Part shown: piece by piece, positions 35,368 through 44,998 of the stretch
Layout of the letters: each line of letters starts with the position of its first letter
Position numbering within the stretch: position 1 is the first letter of the stretch
Assembly: GCA_963841445.1 (NCBI GenBank)
Contig: CAWJCP010000002.1
Span: 992,001-1,056,000, forward strand
Length of the DNA stretch: 64,000 nucleotides
Source of the DNA: Mayfieldus sp963841445
Lineage (GTDB): Bacteria; Actinomycetota; Thermoleophilia; Solirubrobacterales; 70-9
Direction of reading: 5' to 3'
Program-made: the position numbers and the translations under genes
Notes under the pieces: model-generated
What the model was told of the DNA's origin: nothing
Databases searched by the model: none
Seen by the model: only the letters and a program-made list of their open reading frames with translations

Positions 35368-35406
35368 GAGGCGATGTTAGATGCACGGCGACCGGGGCGG
35401 CCCCGG

Positions 35407-35470
35407 TTAGTGGCTGGACCCCAGTCGGGCTATGACCAGCATACGGTCGCGGAAGTCCGGTGCGAGTCGA
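35407..35470 (-). pseudogene. C-terminal remnant of a SAM methyltransferase
   Basis: In the gap between the flippase and GT2 genes the minus strand reads RLAPDFRDRMLVIARLG and ends with TAA at 35407. This matches the C-terminus of the methyltransferase at 54881 (RLWAPDFRDRMLMIARAPG). Only about 20 codons survive. I see nothing else in the 210-base gap. Confidence 0.6.
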
Positions 35471-35577
35471 CGGGGTGTCCCTAACCTCGATCCGGGGCGG
35501 GATCGCAGTCCCCAGTACTTGCTCGATTGCAGTTGGCCAGCCAGGGCTTCGGGTCTGGTCGCGGTCGAGGGGACGAT

Positions 35578-36543
35578 CTATGCGCGCGGGTCGCGTACGG
35601 CCGACGTGTCGCCTTGAGCATGAATCTCGTCCGAGGCCCAAGCGTCGAGAAACGCCGGCGCCAATTGCTGCAAATAGAAGACATCGGCGCTCTGCCATGC
35701 CTTCCGTCCGATCAATGGAAGGCTTGGCGGTATCCATCGGATCAGGTTTCGACCTCGACCACGTGCCAGGGGTTGCCGTTGGGCCTCGACGAATTTGTCG
35801 TGGAAATAGGCGGGCAGCTCCGGGTATCGGGAGACCCATTGACGCTCGGCAGTAGCCACTGCGGCCATTCTGACCCGCCATTCGGAAACAGTCGTCGGAT
35901 GAAGGTGCTCAGCGTGGGCCTGCCGGTTATACAGCAGGCGAAATCCGAGTCGATGAAGCCGGTATCCCAGGTCGAGGTCCTCGTAGAGGAACGGGAAATG
36001 CAGATGGTCGAAGCCGCCGACGCGTTCCAGCGACACGCGCGGCAGCGAGATGTTGGCGGTGTAAAAATTGAACCAACTGGCGGCATCACCTCGGATCGAG
36101 GGGTAGTCGAACTGAATCCCACGCTCGAGCCAGCGCATGAAGGGCGTCGTATTGATTTCGGAGGCCCACTGAACAGGCCCCAGAACCCCCACTCGTGGCC
36201 CTCCGCGTTCCCAGTGCCATTCGAGATGGGCTTCGAGGAGGCGGGGAGAAGCAAGGATGTCATCGCCAAGAAACAGCACGATCGGTGCACTTGCCGATTT
36301 CCAGCCGGCGTTTCGGGCCGCCGACGCTCCTGGACTCGATACGACGAGGTGCTGGGCCTGAAACAAGTATCTGCGTGAAACCAACTCCGCCGTATCACGG
36401 GTCTCCTTGCCGGACGGATCGCTGGCAACAATGACCTCGAAGGAACTGGGCGGAATTGTCTGCTCTTCAAGCGCGTGCAACGTGCGCACAAGGCGATCCC
36501 GCCTCCCGAGGGTCGGGATCACCACGGAAATATCAATGCTCAT
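35578..36543 (-). CDS. GT2 glycosyltransferase
   Basis: 321 residues from ATG 36543, where MSIDISVVIPTLGRRDRLV begins; the upstream 41 codons are open but unlike the family. FEVIVASDPSGKETRDTAE, ASAARNAGWKSA, the metal motif VLFLGDDILASPRLLEAHL and FLYEDLDLGYRLHRLGFRLLYN follow. The sugar is unknown. It is divergent from the GT2 at 36798 across 254 bases in which I see no gene. Confidence 0.83.
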   Translation of the reverse strand: MSIDISVVIPTLGRRDRLVRTLHALEEQTIPPSSFEVIVASDPSGKETRDTAELVSRRYLFQAQHLVVSSPGASAARNAGWKSASAPIVLFLGDDILASPRLLEAHLEWHWERGGPRVGVLGPVQWASEINTTPFMRWLERGIQFDYPSIRGDAASWFNFYTANISLPRVSLERVGGFDHLHFPFLYEDLDLGYRLHRLGFRLLYNRQAHAEHLHPTTVSEWRVRMAAVATAERQWVSRYPELPAYFHDKFVEAQRQPLARGRGRNLIRWIPPSLPLIGRKAWQSADVFYLQQLAPAFLDAWASDEIHAQGDTSAVRDPRA

Positions 36544-36797
36544 TCCTAGTCTCCGGTCCCGGATTCTCCTCGGGGTGGTGCTCGACTTCAGAGTTGACGG
36601 TCCCGCGTAACGGGGGGCCTCCGCTCCGCCAGCGGTAAGCGTTGTCTTATGCCGCATCCGCCGCAAGCTCGCCGATTGCCGAAGTCAAAGACTCTGAGCC
36701 GCGAAGCGGGACCAGGAGCGCTTGGTGTGATCACGTCGGAATCGTCAGCCATGATCAGAAGCCGCGCCCACCGAGCATCGGAGCTACTCTGCCGCCG

Positions 36798-37775
36798 GTG
36801 AGCTCGCATGACGCCGAACCCGGAGGCGATGCGCCGGTCGTGGTCGCTGTCGTTTCATGGAACACTCGCGATCTCCTCGACCGTTGTCTGCGTTCGTTGG
36901 TGTCAGCCGCGACGACGGGTCTGGCAGAGGTGTGGGTCGTCGACAACGGCTCCTCGGATGGGTCGGTCGAGATGGTTCACGAAAGCCATGGCTGGACCCG
37001 GCTGATCGTAACCGACGAAAACCTTGGCTACGGCAAAGCCGTGAACTTCGTGGCCGAGGAAACCACCTCGCCATGGCTCGCCTTCGCGAATGCTGACATT
37101 GCGCTCCGTCCCGGGGCGCTGGAGAAAATGCTCGCCTCAGGCGAAGCGGACCCGGGCGCGGGCATCTTGGCTCCTCGGCTGGTGTTGCCAAACGGCGAAA
37201 CCCAGCATTCGGTCTGGGCCTTTCCAACGATCATGGCCACGCTGGCGCAGAACCTGGGCCCCCGCCTCGTAGGGGCTAAATTGGCCGACCGGCTGGCATT
37301 GCTCGGCGGCTGGAACGCGGATCGCGCTCGCCGGGTCCCTTGGGCCATTGGGGCGTTTCTGGTCGCCAGAAGGCGGGCATGGGATGAAGTAGGCGGGTTT
37401 GACCAAGACCAGTGGATGTCCGCCGAGGACCTCGACCTTGGATGGCGGATGCAGAAGGCGGGTTGGGCCACTCGCTATGAGCCACGTGCGATCGTCGATC
37501 ACGAGGAGTCGGCAGCCACCGGCCAAGTCTGGCGTGACGATGAACTGGCTCTGCACTGGCAGCGATGCGCGTATGCGTGGATGCTTCGTCGTTACGGCCG
37601 CTGGCGAACCGTCATGGTCGGGATGCTCAATCTGACGGGCTCGGGGGTCCGTTATTGCATTCGGCTCGCTCGGGCGGGATTCCGGCAAGACGAGGCTTCG
37701 CGGGCGCTTTTTCGCTGGACGCTTGTGCACGGGTGCGCGCTGGCGCCGCGGCGGCGACTCGAGCAGTATCGCTAA
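36798..37775 (+). CDS. GT2 glycosyltransferase (rhamnosyltransferase WbbL-like)
   Basis: 325 residues from GTG 36798. VVVAVVSWNTRDLLDRCLRSL, WVVDNGSSDGSVEM, ENLGYGKAVNFVAEETTSPW and LAFANADIALRPGALEKM follow in order. GAFLVARRRAWDEVGGFDQD and EDLDLGWRMQKAGW match the WbbL/RfbF-type rhamnosyltransferases. No strong ribosome site is visible. It ends convergently with the GT4 at 37772 with a 4-base overlap. Confidence 0.83.
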   Translation: MSSHDAEPGGDAPVVVAVVSWNTRDLLDRCLRSLVSAATTGLAEVWVVDNGSSDGSVEMVHESHGWTRLIVTDENLGYGKAVNFVAEETTSPWLAFANADIALRPGALEKMLASGEADPGAGILAPRLVLPNGETQHSVWAFPTIMATLAQNLGPRLVGAKLADRLALLGGWNADRARRVPWAIGAFLVARRRAWDEVGGFDQDQWMSAEDLDLGWRMQKAGWATRYEPRAIVDHEESAATGQVWRDDELALHWQRCAYAWMLRRYGRWRTVMVGMLNLTGSGVRYCIRLARAGFRQDEASRALFRWTLVHGCALAPRRRLEQYR

Positions 37776-39181
37776 CGAGCCCTGGCTGCCAGAGCCCGCC
37801 CGCAAATGGCTTCGCGGTAGACCGTGTCGATCTCGTCCCCGTGGCGGTCCATGGGCTTGATGAGCGTCTCGCGTGTGGCGAGGATCTTTGCGTTGAGCTC
37901 TGTGACCTGCTCGGGATGTTCGATGACGTCACGCATGATGCGTGCCAGCTCGGGGGCCGAGCAGGAGCGGTTCAGCCAGCCGGTCTCGCCCTCCCGCGTG
38001 TATTCCGGTATGCCGCCAATCGCGTTGGCGATCACCGGGACTCCCTTCGCGAGGAACTCGGGACCCACGAAGCCATAGGCCTCCTCCCAGATCGACGGGA
38101 CGATGCCCACGTCGACCTCGTCGAGGGCAGCGTCGAGTTGGTCATCGGTGAACGGGCCAGGGGCACCGACCTCGATCTCCTCCAGCTGTTCGACCTCCGC
38201 CGCTACGGCCGGATCGACTGGCCCGAGCGCGATCAGCCGGAAGCTTCCAGGCGGGACGGAATCGGAAAGAAGCCGCGCCGCGTCGACAAGCAGCTCAGAC
38301 CCCTTCGCGTGTGACGACAGCCCCGCGACGGTCGCGAACGCCAGGGGACCGTCGCCCTTCTGGCGGCGTGGGCGCAGACGCTCGATGCGCGTCAGCGTCA
38401 GATGGATCGTGGACATCCTGCTCCGATCGACGCCGAGCAACGAGTAGATCTCGGCAACGCGCTCCGACATGGCAATCAGCCGGTCGGCGCGATTGAGTCG
38501 CTGGACATTGACCTCGCGGCGGTTCTGAAAGGCCTCGGGGCTGGCAGCCGGAGGCGATTGGACGCGGGATCCAGCTGAGCGCGCGAGCCGGCGCGTCAAC
38601 CTGTTTGGCAGGCGGCGAAAAGCGCGTCGTGTGATGAGGTCGTGTCTCACGGTGGCTTCGTGAAGCAATCCCGGCGGGCGCGGGTCGGCGGCGGTCGTGG
38701 CCACGCAGTCGGCACCGACCTCGCGCCGCAGGCAAACCCGGCCCTCCGAGTCAAAGAGCTTGAACGACGAGCACAGCGGGAAGTAGTCCGCGAGCGTCAT
38801 CACCGACGGCGTCCCGGCGCGCCGAACCACTTCGAGCAGTGAAGACGGGAGCCCCGCCAGCTCGTGGAAATGGACAACATCTGGATGCACGTGCTGGATG
38901 GCGCGCTCGAGGAGACGCTCGGTCTGCGGCTCATCGAGCTCCAGCTCTGGCTGGCGGCCGTGGTCGTACAGGGGAGAGTTGACGACCTCCAGCATCGCCA
39001 CACCATCGCGGCTCCAGCGCTTGAGGCGGGGTCCGCCGAGGTAGGGGTAGTAGCGCCCGGAGAAGAAGTACGCCACGTCGTCGCCCCGACGGACCTGCTC
39101 ATGCATGAGCTCCTCGATGTACGCAACGAGCCCACCCACTCGCAGCGGACGAAAGCCGGAACCGACGTGCAGGACACGCAT
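37772..39181 (-). CDS. GT4 glycosyltransferase
   Basis: 469 residues, longer than the usual 380. MRVLHVGSGFRPLRVGGLVAY marks the start, and DVVHFHELAGLPSSLLEVVR the acceptor domain. A 60-residue basic insertion (ITRRAFRRLPNRLTRRLARS region) and the donor domain LAFATVAGLSSHAKGSELLV follow, with WEEAYGFVGPEFLAKGVPVIAN. The N-terminal DYFPLCSSFKLF resembles mannosyltransferase-like GT4s. It is at the 3' end of no obvious operon. Confidence 0.83.
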   Translation of the reverse strand: MRVLHVGSGFRPLRVGGLVAYIEELMHEQVRRGDDVAYFFSGRYYPYLGGPRLKRWSRDGVAMLEVVNSPLYDHGRQPELELDEPQTERLLERAIQHVHPDVVHFHELAGLPSSLLEVVRRAGTPSVMTLADYFPLCSSFKLFDSEGRVCLRREVGADCVATTAADPRPPGLLHEATVRHDLITRRAFRRLPNRLTRRLARSAGSRVQSPPAASPEAFQNRREVNVQRLNRADRLIAMSERVAEIYSLLGVDRSRMSTIHLTLTRIERLRPRRQKGDGPLAFATVAGLSSHAKGSELLVDAARLLSDSVPPGSFRLIALGPVDPAVAAEVEQLEEIEVGAPGPFTDDQLDAALDEVDVGIVPSIWEEAYGFVGPEFLAKGVPVIANAIGGIPEYTREGETGWLNRSCSAPELARIMRDVIEHPEQVTELNAKILATRETLIKPMDRHGDEIDTVYREAICGRALAARAR

Positions 39182-39261
39182 ACGCGGAGCCTAAGAGGTC
39201 TCTCGCGCCCGAGTCGCGATAGGGGACAACGGGCGGAGCTAGGTCTGGCGGGAGCGGGGAG

Positions 39262-40305
39262 CTACTCGCCCGGTTGGCGAATCCACATCGCGGAGGGAAT
39301 CCACGTTCTGAACTCAGGCACGCCAGGCAGAGGCACCCCAGGGTCCACATCCTCCTTGAGGCTTGGGATCAATTCGACTAGCTGATCGTGCCGATCGCGA
39401 AACAAGGCCGCCAGGGCAACCTCGACCCGCCATGCGCTACCGGTAAGGAACGCCTGGAGCAAATACTGTTCCGTGAGAAATCCGGCGAGGAAAAAGGAGT
39501 ACTGCGGATACTCGTAGGGAAGATGGATGTCGTGCAAATGAACCCAGACACCAGGCGCTAAGCGCGGTAACACCTCAAGGACAAGCCAGTTGACCTCGCT
39601 GTCGAGCTTGACTACGTGGTTGGTATCGATAAACAGGACGTCTCCGGCTTGTAGCGCCTCGAAGCGATCGAAAGGAAATTCCCGACAGTCGACGCGCTCG
39701 ACACGTGTAAGCCCGTCGATCGGCGTCTCGCGTCCCGCGACCTCGACCAACCAGCCTGCTGCTCCACCCTCCTTGCGGAGCGTCAGCTCCGTGTCCAGGG
39801 CCACCGTCGGAGTCGGGTCAACGGCAACGAGGTCGCCGGGAGATCCATCGCGCCTGTTCGCGGCCATCGCTGCGCCTGCGACAAGTGTCGAATTGCCCGA
39901 ACCGATCTCCAGGACCTGCTTCGGCCGCAGGTGGCGCAGCAGCGAATAGAGCACCTCGGCATCTCCACCCTTATAGAGCCTGTTCCAAACATCGAACCCG
40001 CGTCCCCGGACATCGCGATCAAACTCTTGGATGTACGGCATGAGATGCTCCGTGATGAACGCAAGCTGTGAGGTGAGATCGAACTGGACGCCGGTCAACG
40101 AGCTGCGTCGCGACCAGATTGGGTCCTCGGCTTCAGGTATCTGCGGAATTGGGCTTACCGGCCCGTGAGCGACCACCGAATAGCCGTACCGGTTCCCCAA
40201 GCTCCACAGGAGCCTTGGCATTCGCCTGCGCCGAGGTGCAATCCGGTCCAGCAGGCGCTTCAGCCTCGTGCGGGGTGCGATCCGCTTCAGCAGACGCCTC
40301 GTCAC
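39262..40305 (-). CDS. Class I SAM-dependent methyltransferase (Methyltransf_24-like)
   Basis: 347 residues. A very basic N-terminus (MTRRLLKRIAPRTRLKRLLDR) is followed by YGYSVVAHGPVSPIPQIPE. Motif I is KQVLEIGSGNSTLVAGAAM, LVAVDPTPTVALD follows, and GDVLFIDTNHVVKLDSEVNWLV and VWVHLHDIHLPYEYP are the acidic/His metal-like motifs. It is probably a glycan methyltransferase. It lies 37 bases after the frameshifted GT4 gene on the same strand. Confidence 0.8.
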   Translation of the reverse strand: MTRRLLKRIAPRTRLKRLLDRIAPRRRRMPRLLWSLGNRYGYSVVAHGPVSPIPQIPEAEDPIWSRRSSLTGVQFDLTSQLAFITEHLMPYIQEFDRDVRGRGFDVWNRLYKGGDAEVLYSLLRHLRPKQVLEIGSGNSTLVAGAAMAANRRDGSPGDLVAVDPTPTVALDTELTLRKEGGAAGWLVEVAGRETPIDGLTRVERVDCREFPFDRFEALQAGDVLFIDTNHVVKLDSEVNWLVLEVLPRLAPGVWVHLHDIHLPYEYPQYSFFLAGFLTEQYLLQAFLTGSAWRVEVALAALFRDRHDQLVELIPSLKEDVDPGVPLPGVPEFRTWIPSAMWIRQPGE

Positions 40306-40342
40306 GGTCGGACGATCCTAGTGACGGCTCTGCATAACGCCT

Positions 40343-41531
40343 TCACCGGCCCACGGCGCGAGTCAGCTCCGCCTCCACGGCACCGTTGAATACCTCATCC
40401 GTGTATCTCGGCGCTGTCTCCAGGCCGCCACGACGCAGGCGAGCACGCAGCGCGTCGTCGCTTGCAAGCCGGCTGAGCGCTGCAGCCAGCGCCTCGGCGT
40501 CGTCGGCGTCAAACAGCAGGCAATTGTGTTCGTCGCGGAGGTACTCCGCCGACCCGCCTCGGCCGGTGGCGACCACGGGGCACCCCCTGCCCATCGCTTC
40601 CAGTGGAACCAGCCCCCACGGCTCCTCCCAACGGACCGGGAACACGACCGCGTCGGCACGTCCGTACGCCGCGACTATCTCGCCCCGCCCAAGCTGGCCG
40701 GCGAAGTGCACCCGCTCGGCTGACGCCGGCATCCGATGCGAGCCTTCGCAGGCGCGCCTCCTCGGCGCTGTCCCAGCCCCCGATCAACTCCAGCCGCGCC
40801 CGCGCGGGCAGGTGCCGCATCGCCTCGACAGCGGTGTCAATTCCCTTGTTCGGGTCCAGACGTCCGACGTAGAGAAGGCGCCATTCCCAAGCAGTTTCCG
40901 GCGCAGGGTCGAGGAAGTCCGGGTGAATTCCCGCGTGAGCGACTCCCGTGTCGCGCAATCCGAGTCCGAGGGACAAGGCGTGCCGGCGCGTGTGCTCGCT
41001 GACGAACACATACCGCGCCGCCTTGGCGTACTTCGGTTCCACCGGGATGTGAAACAGTGCTTCGACGACCGGGACTAGCAGTGATCTACGACCGCGGAAG
41101 CCGTGTATCCAAGGGTCGGCCCATCGACCCCAGTCGAGCCACTCGGCGATTACGAAGGCCACTGCCGGCAGGCTTCGGCGCGGCACGGTGTCGAGCAGTC
41201 CCAACGTCAGGCCGCCCATCGCCCACCAACTGACCACCTGAGGACGGAACTCGTCTAGGTGTCGTTCCAGGGTGCGGTGATTGTGGCGCGCGAGGTCGAG
41301 GCTTCCACGTAGGCCCAGCGGCTCGAACCGCCCATCGCGCAGCGTCCAGCGCAACTCGCGGTGAACGTCCTTCTCGTTCTCTGCATCGGGCGCTACGGTG
41401 CGAGAATCGGTCGTGAGGACGCGGACGTCATGGCCCCGGGCGCGCAGGTGGTCGACCGCGGACTGCCACAGGATCTCGTATCCGCCGAAGTGGTGCGGCG
41501 GATACAGATTTCCCACCGTAAGCACTCTCAC
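40343..41531 (-). pseudogene. GT4 glycosyltransferase with one frameshift
   Basis: It starts at GTG 41531 with MRVLTVGNLYPPHHFGGYEI and continues through RLLYVGRLDPNKGIDTAVEAM to RLRRLASDAGV. From about 40730 the family sequence continues in the next frame as ERVHFAGQLGRGEIVAAYG, with VRWEEPWGLVPLEAMGRGCPVVA, ending at 40343. One base near 40725-40735 separates the two frames. The two halves together give a normal 395-residue GT4 with all motifs. Confidence 0.8.
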
Positions 41532-41535
41532 GAGG

Positions 41536-42401
41536 TCAACCGCTGGAGACTCGGTCGGGCTCGGGCGGACGTGGCAGGGGCGCCGAGCGCTGAAGGACCG
41601 TGATCCCGCAGCGCACCGTCCGCCGCGAATGGAAATGGACCTGAGAGAAATCGGGATGTTCGTCGAGCAGCCAGTTCAGAAAAGCTCGCTCGTCGGGCAT
41701 CACCTCCCGTTCGTCGTCAAGCCAGCCGGTTTTGCTCTCGTGCCAATAATGGCCCGGCAGCACAAAGTGGCCGGGGACCGTGCCGGTGTCGTGCACTGCC
41801 AAGATCGCGTTCGGGGCCATCAGCGGCAACAGTCGTCGGAAAGTCATGCGGTTCAAGTCAAGCTCGTGGGAGGCATCGAGGAAGACGAAGTCAGCTTTGC
41901 GACCGTCGATGTCGTCAGGTGTCAGCTCGGCCTGTGAGCGGATGCGAAACGTGAACCTAGGATCGTGACCAAACAGGTCGCGAGCGCGTGCAACGCAGCG
42001 TCTCGTCTGATATCGAAGGAGTAGAGGTGTGCGCCGGCATCGAGCGCGCACAGAAAGTTGAGCGCGCTGCGACCGTTCAGGAAACCAATCTCGACTACGG
42101 TTCGAGGCCTGACGACCCGCAGCAGCGAGTAGAGAAACAGGGCCTCCTCACGTTGAACCGGGCCGTCCGCTACCTCGCTGAAGATGGTTAGGTGCGAGAT
42201 ATCGGGGGCTGCGCTCTTCTCCAAACCCAGGGCTCCCGGGACGGTTTGGCCGCGCTCAATATGCCAGCCCACAGCCGAGATCGATTTCCTGACTACCCGG
42301 CTTCGGTAAAAGGCCCGCTGGACGGTTCTCCGAAGCCTTCCTGCCACTTGACTGCGGAGATTGCGGCCGCCCACGGGGCGATCGTAGCGTCGGGACCACA
42401 T
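41536..42401 (-). pseudogene. Class I SAM methyltransferase with one frameshift
   Basis: The 5' half (from ATG 42401, or TTG 42482) reads EEALFLYSLLRVVRPRTVV, then EIGFLNGRSALNFLCALDAG and HLYSFDIRRDAA. The 3' half, one frame over from about 42030 down to 41536, reads ARDLFGHDPRFTFRIRSQ, ADFVFLDASHELDLNRMTFR and AILAVHDTGTVPG. Both are parts of one Methyltransf_24-type protein. The switch lies between about 41995 and 42040. It lies four bases upstream of the broken GT4 gene. Confidence 0.75.
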
Positions 42402-42483
42402 GCCACGGCGCAGTCCCCCTGGGCTCGGAAACGTCAGCGCGAGCCAGCCGCGATGCGCTTCTCGAATCGTCGCACGCCACAAA

Positions 42484-43560
42484 GTGCCCAGCTATCGTGC
42501 TCCGGCCGGAACCGTGCCATCGCAAACCGCTAGAGCCGACAAGGTCAGCCGCCAGTTGAGCGAGCGCGAGCACAGGCCCTCCGTGACCATCGTCTTCCTT
42601 GTCTTCAACAGGCGCGACGAATTGCGCGAGAGCTTGCGGCGTATGCAGGCGATCGATTACGAATCCGAGCTGCTGGAGTTCATCGTCGTCGACAACGCTT
42701 CGACGGACTGCTCGGCAGCGATGGTCGAGGCAGAGTTCCCTGACGTCCGCTTGATCGTCCGCGGCGAGAATTCTGGGGTCAGTGGTTTCAACGACGGGTT
42801 CGCCGCCGCCCGCGGCGAATTCGTTCTCGCCCTCGACGACGATTGCTATCTCCCCCCCGACGCGCTGGGACGCGCCATCGCCGCCGCACACGAGCACCGT
42901 GCGGACTTGGTGTCCTTCGGGGTGGGGAGCTCGCTCGATCCGGACGTGCGTTTCGACCTGGTGTACCGGACCGGGCTTCTCAGTTTCTGGGGATGCGCAG
43001 TTCTCATCCGTCGCGAGGTGCTCGGCGCGCTCCATGGATATGACCCGAACATCTTCGTTTGGGCGAACGAGCTCGAGTTCATGGTTCGCTTCTTCGACCA
43101 TGGTTTTCGCCACCTACACCTACCCGAGGTGGTCGCGGTACACATGAAGGCGCCGGAGCCCGACTACCTCTCTTACATCTCGTCTTCTGCTTATTTGTTC
43201 AATGCGCGGCATTTCGCGTATATCGCCGCAAAGCTGCTCCGTGCTCGTGACGCGTGGGAAGCCTTGTTCGCGCTCTTGGCGACTCACACTCGTGATGCAA
43301 TCCGTGAGGATCCCAAAGCCTTAAGGGCGGTCCCCCATGCCTTGGCAGGATTTGGGCAAGGGCTGTCCTCTAGGTCCCCAGTCTCGAAACGCGAGCTCTC
43401 GCGTGTCTACCGCCAGCACTTCGAAAGCTTTGCGAGCCCGTGGTGGCTCTCGAGGCCGTTGCTTGAATTCGTTCGTCCGCGAGGCGACACGACTCGTCGC
43501 CGTGCCGAATATTTCGCGAATCGCTATCACCCCGAGAGCGCCGCGACCCTGGAGTTCTAG
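42484..43560 (+). CDS. GT2 glycosyltransferase
   Basis: 358 residues from GTG 42484; GTG 42514 is equally possible. PSVTIVFLVFNRRDELRESL, FIVVDNASTDCSAAMVEAEF, ENSGVSGFNDGFAAARGEF and VLALDDDCYLPPDAL define the GT-A core, and NIFVWANELEFMVRFFDHGF is the acceptor motif. A 100-residue helical C-terminal extension follows. It lies two bases before the next GT2 gene, so the two and the 187-residue protein form a plus-strand operon. Confidence 0.83.
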   Translation: MPSYRAPAGTVPSQTARADKVSRQLSEREHRPSVTIVFLVFNRRDELRESLRRMQAIDYESELLEFIVVDNASTDCSAAMVEAEFPDVRLIVRGENSGVSGFNDGFAAARGEFVLALDDDCYLPPDALGRAIAAAHEHRADLVSFGVGSSLDPDVRFDLVYRTGLLSFWGCAVLIRREVLGALHGYDPNIFVWANELEFMVRFFDHGFRHLHLPEVVAVHMKAPEPDYLSYISSSAYLFNARHFAYIAAKLLRARDAWEALFALLATHTRDAIREDPKALRAVPHALAGFGQGLSSRSPVSKRELSRVYRQHFESFASPWWLSRPLLEFVRPRGDTTRRRAEYFANRYHPESAATLEF

Positions 43561-43562
43561 CG

Positions 43563-44435
43563 TTGAGCGGGCGGGGGGCGACGACCGTGTGCGCCGTGGT
43601 CGTCACCCATAACCGGCGTGAGCTGCTAGCTGAGTGCCTAGATCGAGTGCAGGGCCAATCACGTTCACTGGATCAGGTGCTAGTGGTTGATAACGCGAGC
43701 ACTGACGGGACGGCCAACTTACTCGCTGCGCGTAGCGACTTGAAGACGTTGCGGCTGGAGGAGAACCTGGGCGCGGCGGGCGGAGTCGGGCGTGGAATCG
43801 AGTGGGCTGTCGACCAGGGCTATGAGTGGGTCTGGCTCATGGACGACGACACGCTCGCCGAACCCGACTGCCTCGAGCTCCTCCTCAAGGGGCTCGACCG
43901 CGCCCCGCGGCAGCCGAGTCTGCTTTGCAGCGTGGTCCGCTGGCGTGACGGCACCTTGCATCCGATGAATCTCCCATGGTTCCGAGTCAATCGCAGGCCT
44001 GAATTCGCTGAAGCCGCCGCTGTGGGCCTCGGACTCGTGCGCGCAGCCTCGTGGGTCTCCACCCTCATCAGTCGGCGAGCGATTCTCGAGCATGGACTGC
44101 CGCCTGCGCATTTCTTCGTTTGGCTCGACGACATGGACTACACGGGGCGCATTCTGCGAGAAGGAGCCGGCTATGTGGTTCCTGAAAGCATCGCGTGGCA
44201 CTGGACCCCGCGTCCCTATGACCCGGTCACAGATTCCCGCGACCGCTTCTACTTCTACGCTCGCAATCACCTCTGGCTATTTCGGGGACCGAGCTTCAGC
44301 GGGGTCGAACGCCTTCGCTACATCAAGACCTACGTCCGAGGGCTCTTCGCGTTCCTGCGGCGCAGCGATTCGAAGCTGCGCGCCCTGATGACGGTTGGCC
44401 GAGGAATTCGAGACGGGCTACGGCCCCCCGGCTGA
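43563..44435 (+). CDS. GT2 glycosyltransferase (GlfT1-like)
   Basis: 290 residues from TTG 43563. VCAVVVTHNRRELLAECLDRV, VLVVDNASTDGTANLLA, ENLGAAGGVGRGIEWAVDQG and WVWLMDDDTLAEPDCLELLL define the core, with FFVWLDDMDYTGRILREGAG as the acceptor motif. The ENLGAAGG...WLMDDD signature is typical of galactofuranosyl/rhamnosyltransferases. The glf gene downstream supports galactofuranose as donor, but this is an inference. Confidence 0.82.
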   Translation: MSGRGATTVCAVVVTHNRRELLAECLDRVQGQSRSLDQVLVVDNASTDGTANLLAARSDLKTLRLEENLGAAGGVGRGIEWAVDQGYEWVWLMDDDTLAEPDCLELLLKGLDRAPRQPSLLCSVVRWRDGTLHPMNLPWFRVNRRPEFAEAAAVGLGLVRAASWVSTLISRRAILEHGLPPAHFFVWLDDMDYTGRILREGAGYVVPESIAWHWTPRPYDPVTDSRDRFYFYARNHLWLFRGPSFSGVERLRYIKTYVRGLFAFLRRSDSKLRALMTVGRGIRDGLRPPG

Positions 44436-44998
44436 TGGAAGTGACCAAGGTCATCATTGGTGCCGACGAGACATTGGCCGACGTCGTCGGCAGGGCATCC
44501 TTCGAGTCGACTCCGCTTGTCTGGTTTCTCGACGCCAACGCTTTGCCGCGAAAGGACACGCTGGAGCACCTCTTGAACTTCGCACCCCGGCCCGCGGCGA
44601 GCCTGGCCGTCGACACTCGTGATCGGCCCATCGAGGCGCTCCTCGGGGGGGTCGTCGCGTCCGACTTGGAGCAGACCCTCTCGGCACTTAAGCAATGCGT
44701 CCTTCCGCTGCGCCATGTCCACCCGACCAGCATTTTGGTCCCGCGCGACCAGATCACCGCGCTACCGCCTCCGGATCCGCATCGATTTGGCTGGTACGCA
44801 GGGACGGAATGGACCTCACGTCTGTTCGGACATCAGCCGGGCATCCTGGTCCCGGCCAGCAAGGTCCAGGTAGACGAGTGCCACGCCGGATCCCCATTAG
44901 AGCTCCTGCGCATCGCACGAATCCTGGGCTGGGGCCGCAGCGAAACGATTCGCGAGCTTCAGCGTAGTCTGACTGTCCGTTCGAAGTCGGCTAGCTGA
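44435..44998 (+). CDS. Unknown 187-residue protein, GT-A-like fragment
   Basis: I do not recognise this protein with confidence. It starts with TKVIIGADETLADVVGRA, and TPLVWFLDANALPRKDTLEHLL looks like the metal-binding strand of a GT2 enzyme with a single Asp. PLRHVHPTSILVPRDQI and FGWYAGTEWTSRLFG would correspond to the acceptor half. The usual N-terminal nucleotide-binding strand is shortened. Its ATG shares one base with the GT2 stop (TGATG), so it is coupled. It could be an accessory or truncated transferase. It ends convergently with glf (8-base overlap). Confidence 0.55.
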   Translation: MEVTKVIIGADETLADVVGRASFESTPLVWFLDANALPRKDTLEHLLNFAPRPAASLAVDTRDRPIEALLGGVVASDLEQTLSALKQCVLPLRHVHPTSILVPRDQITALPPPDPHRFGWYAGTEWTSRLFGHQPGILVPASKVQVDECHAGSPLELLRIARILGWGRSETIRELQRSLTVRSKSAS

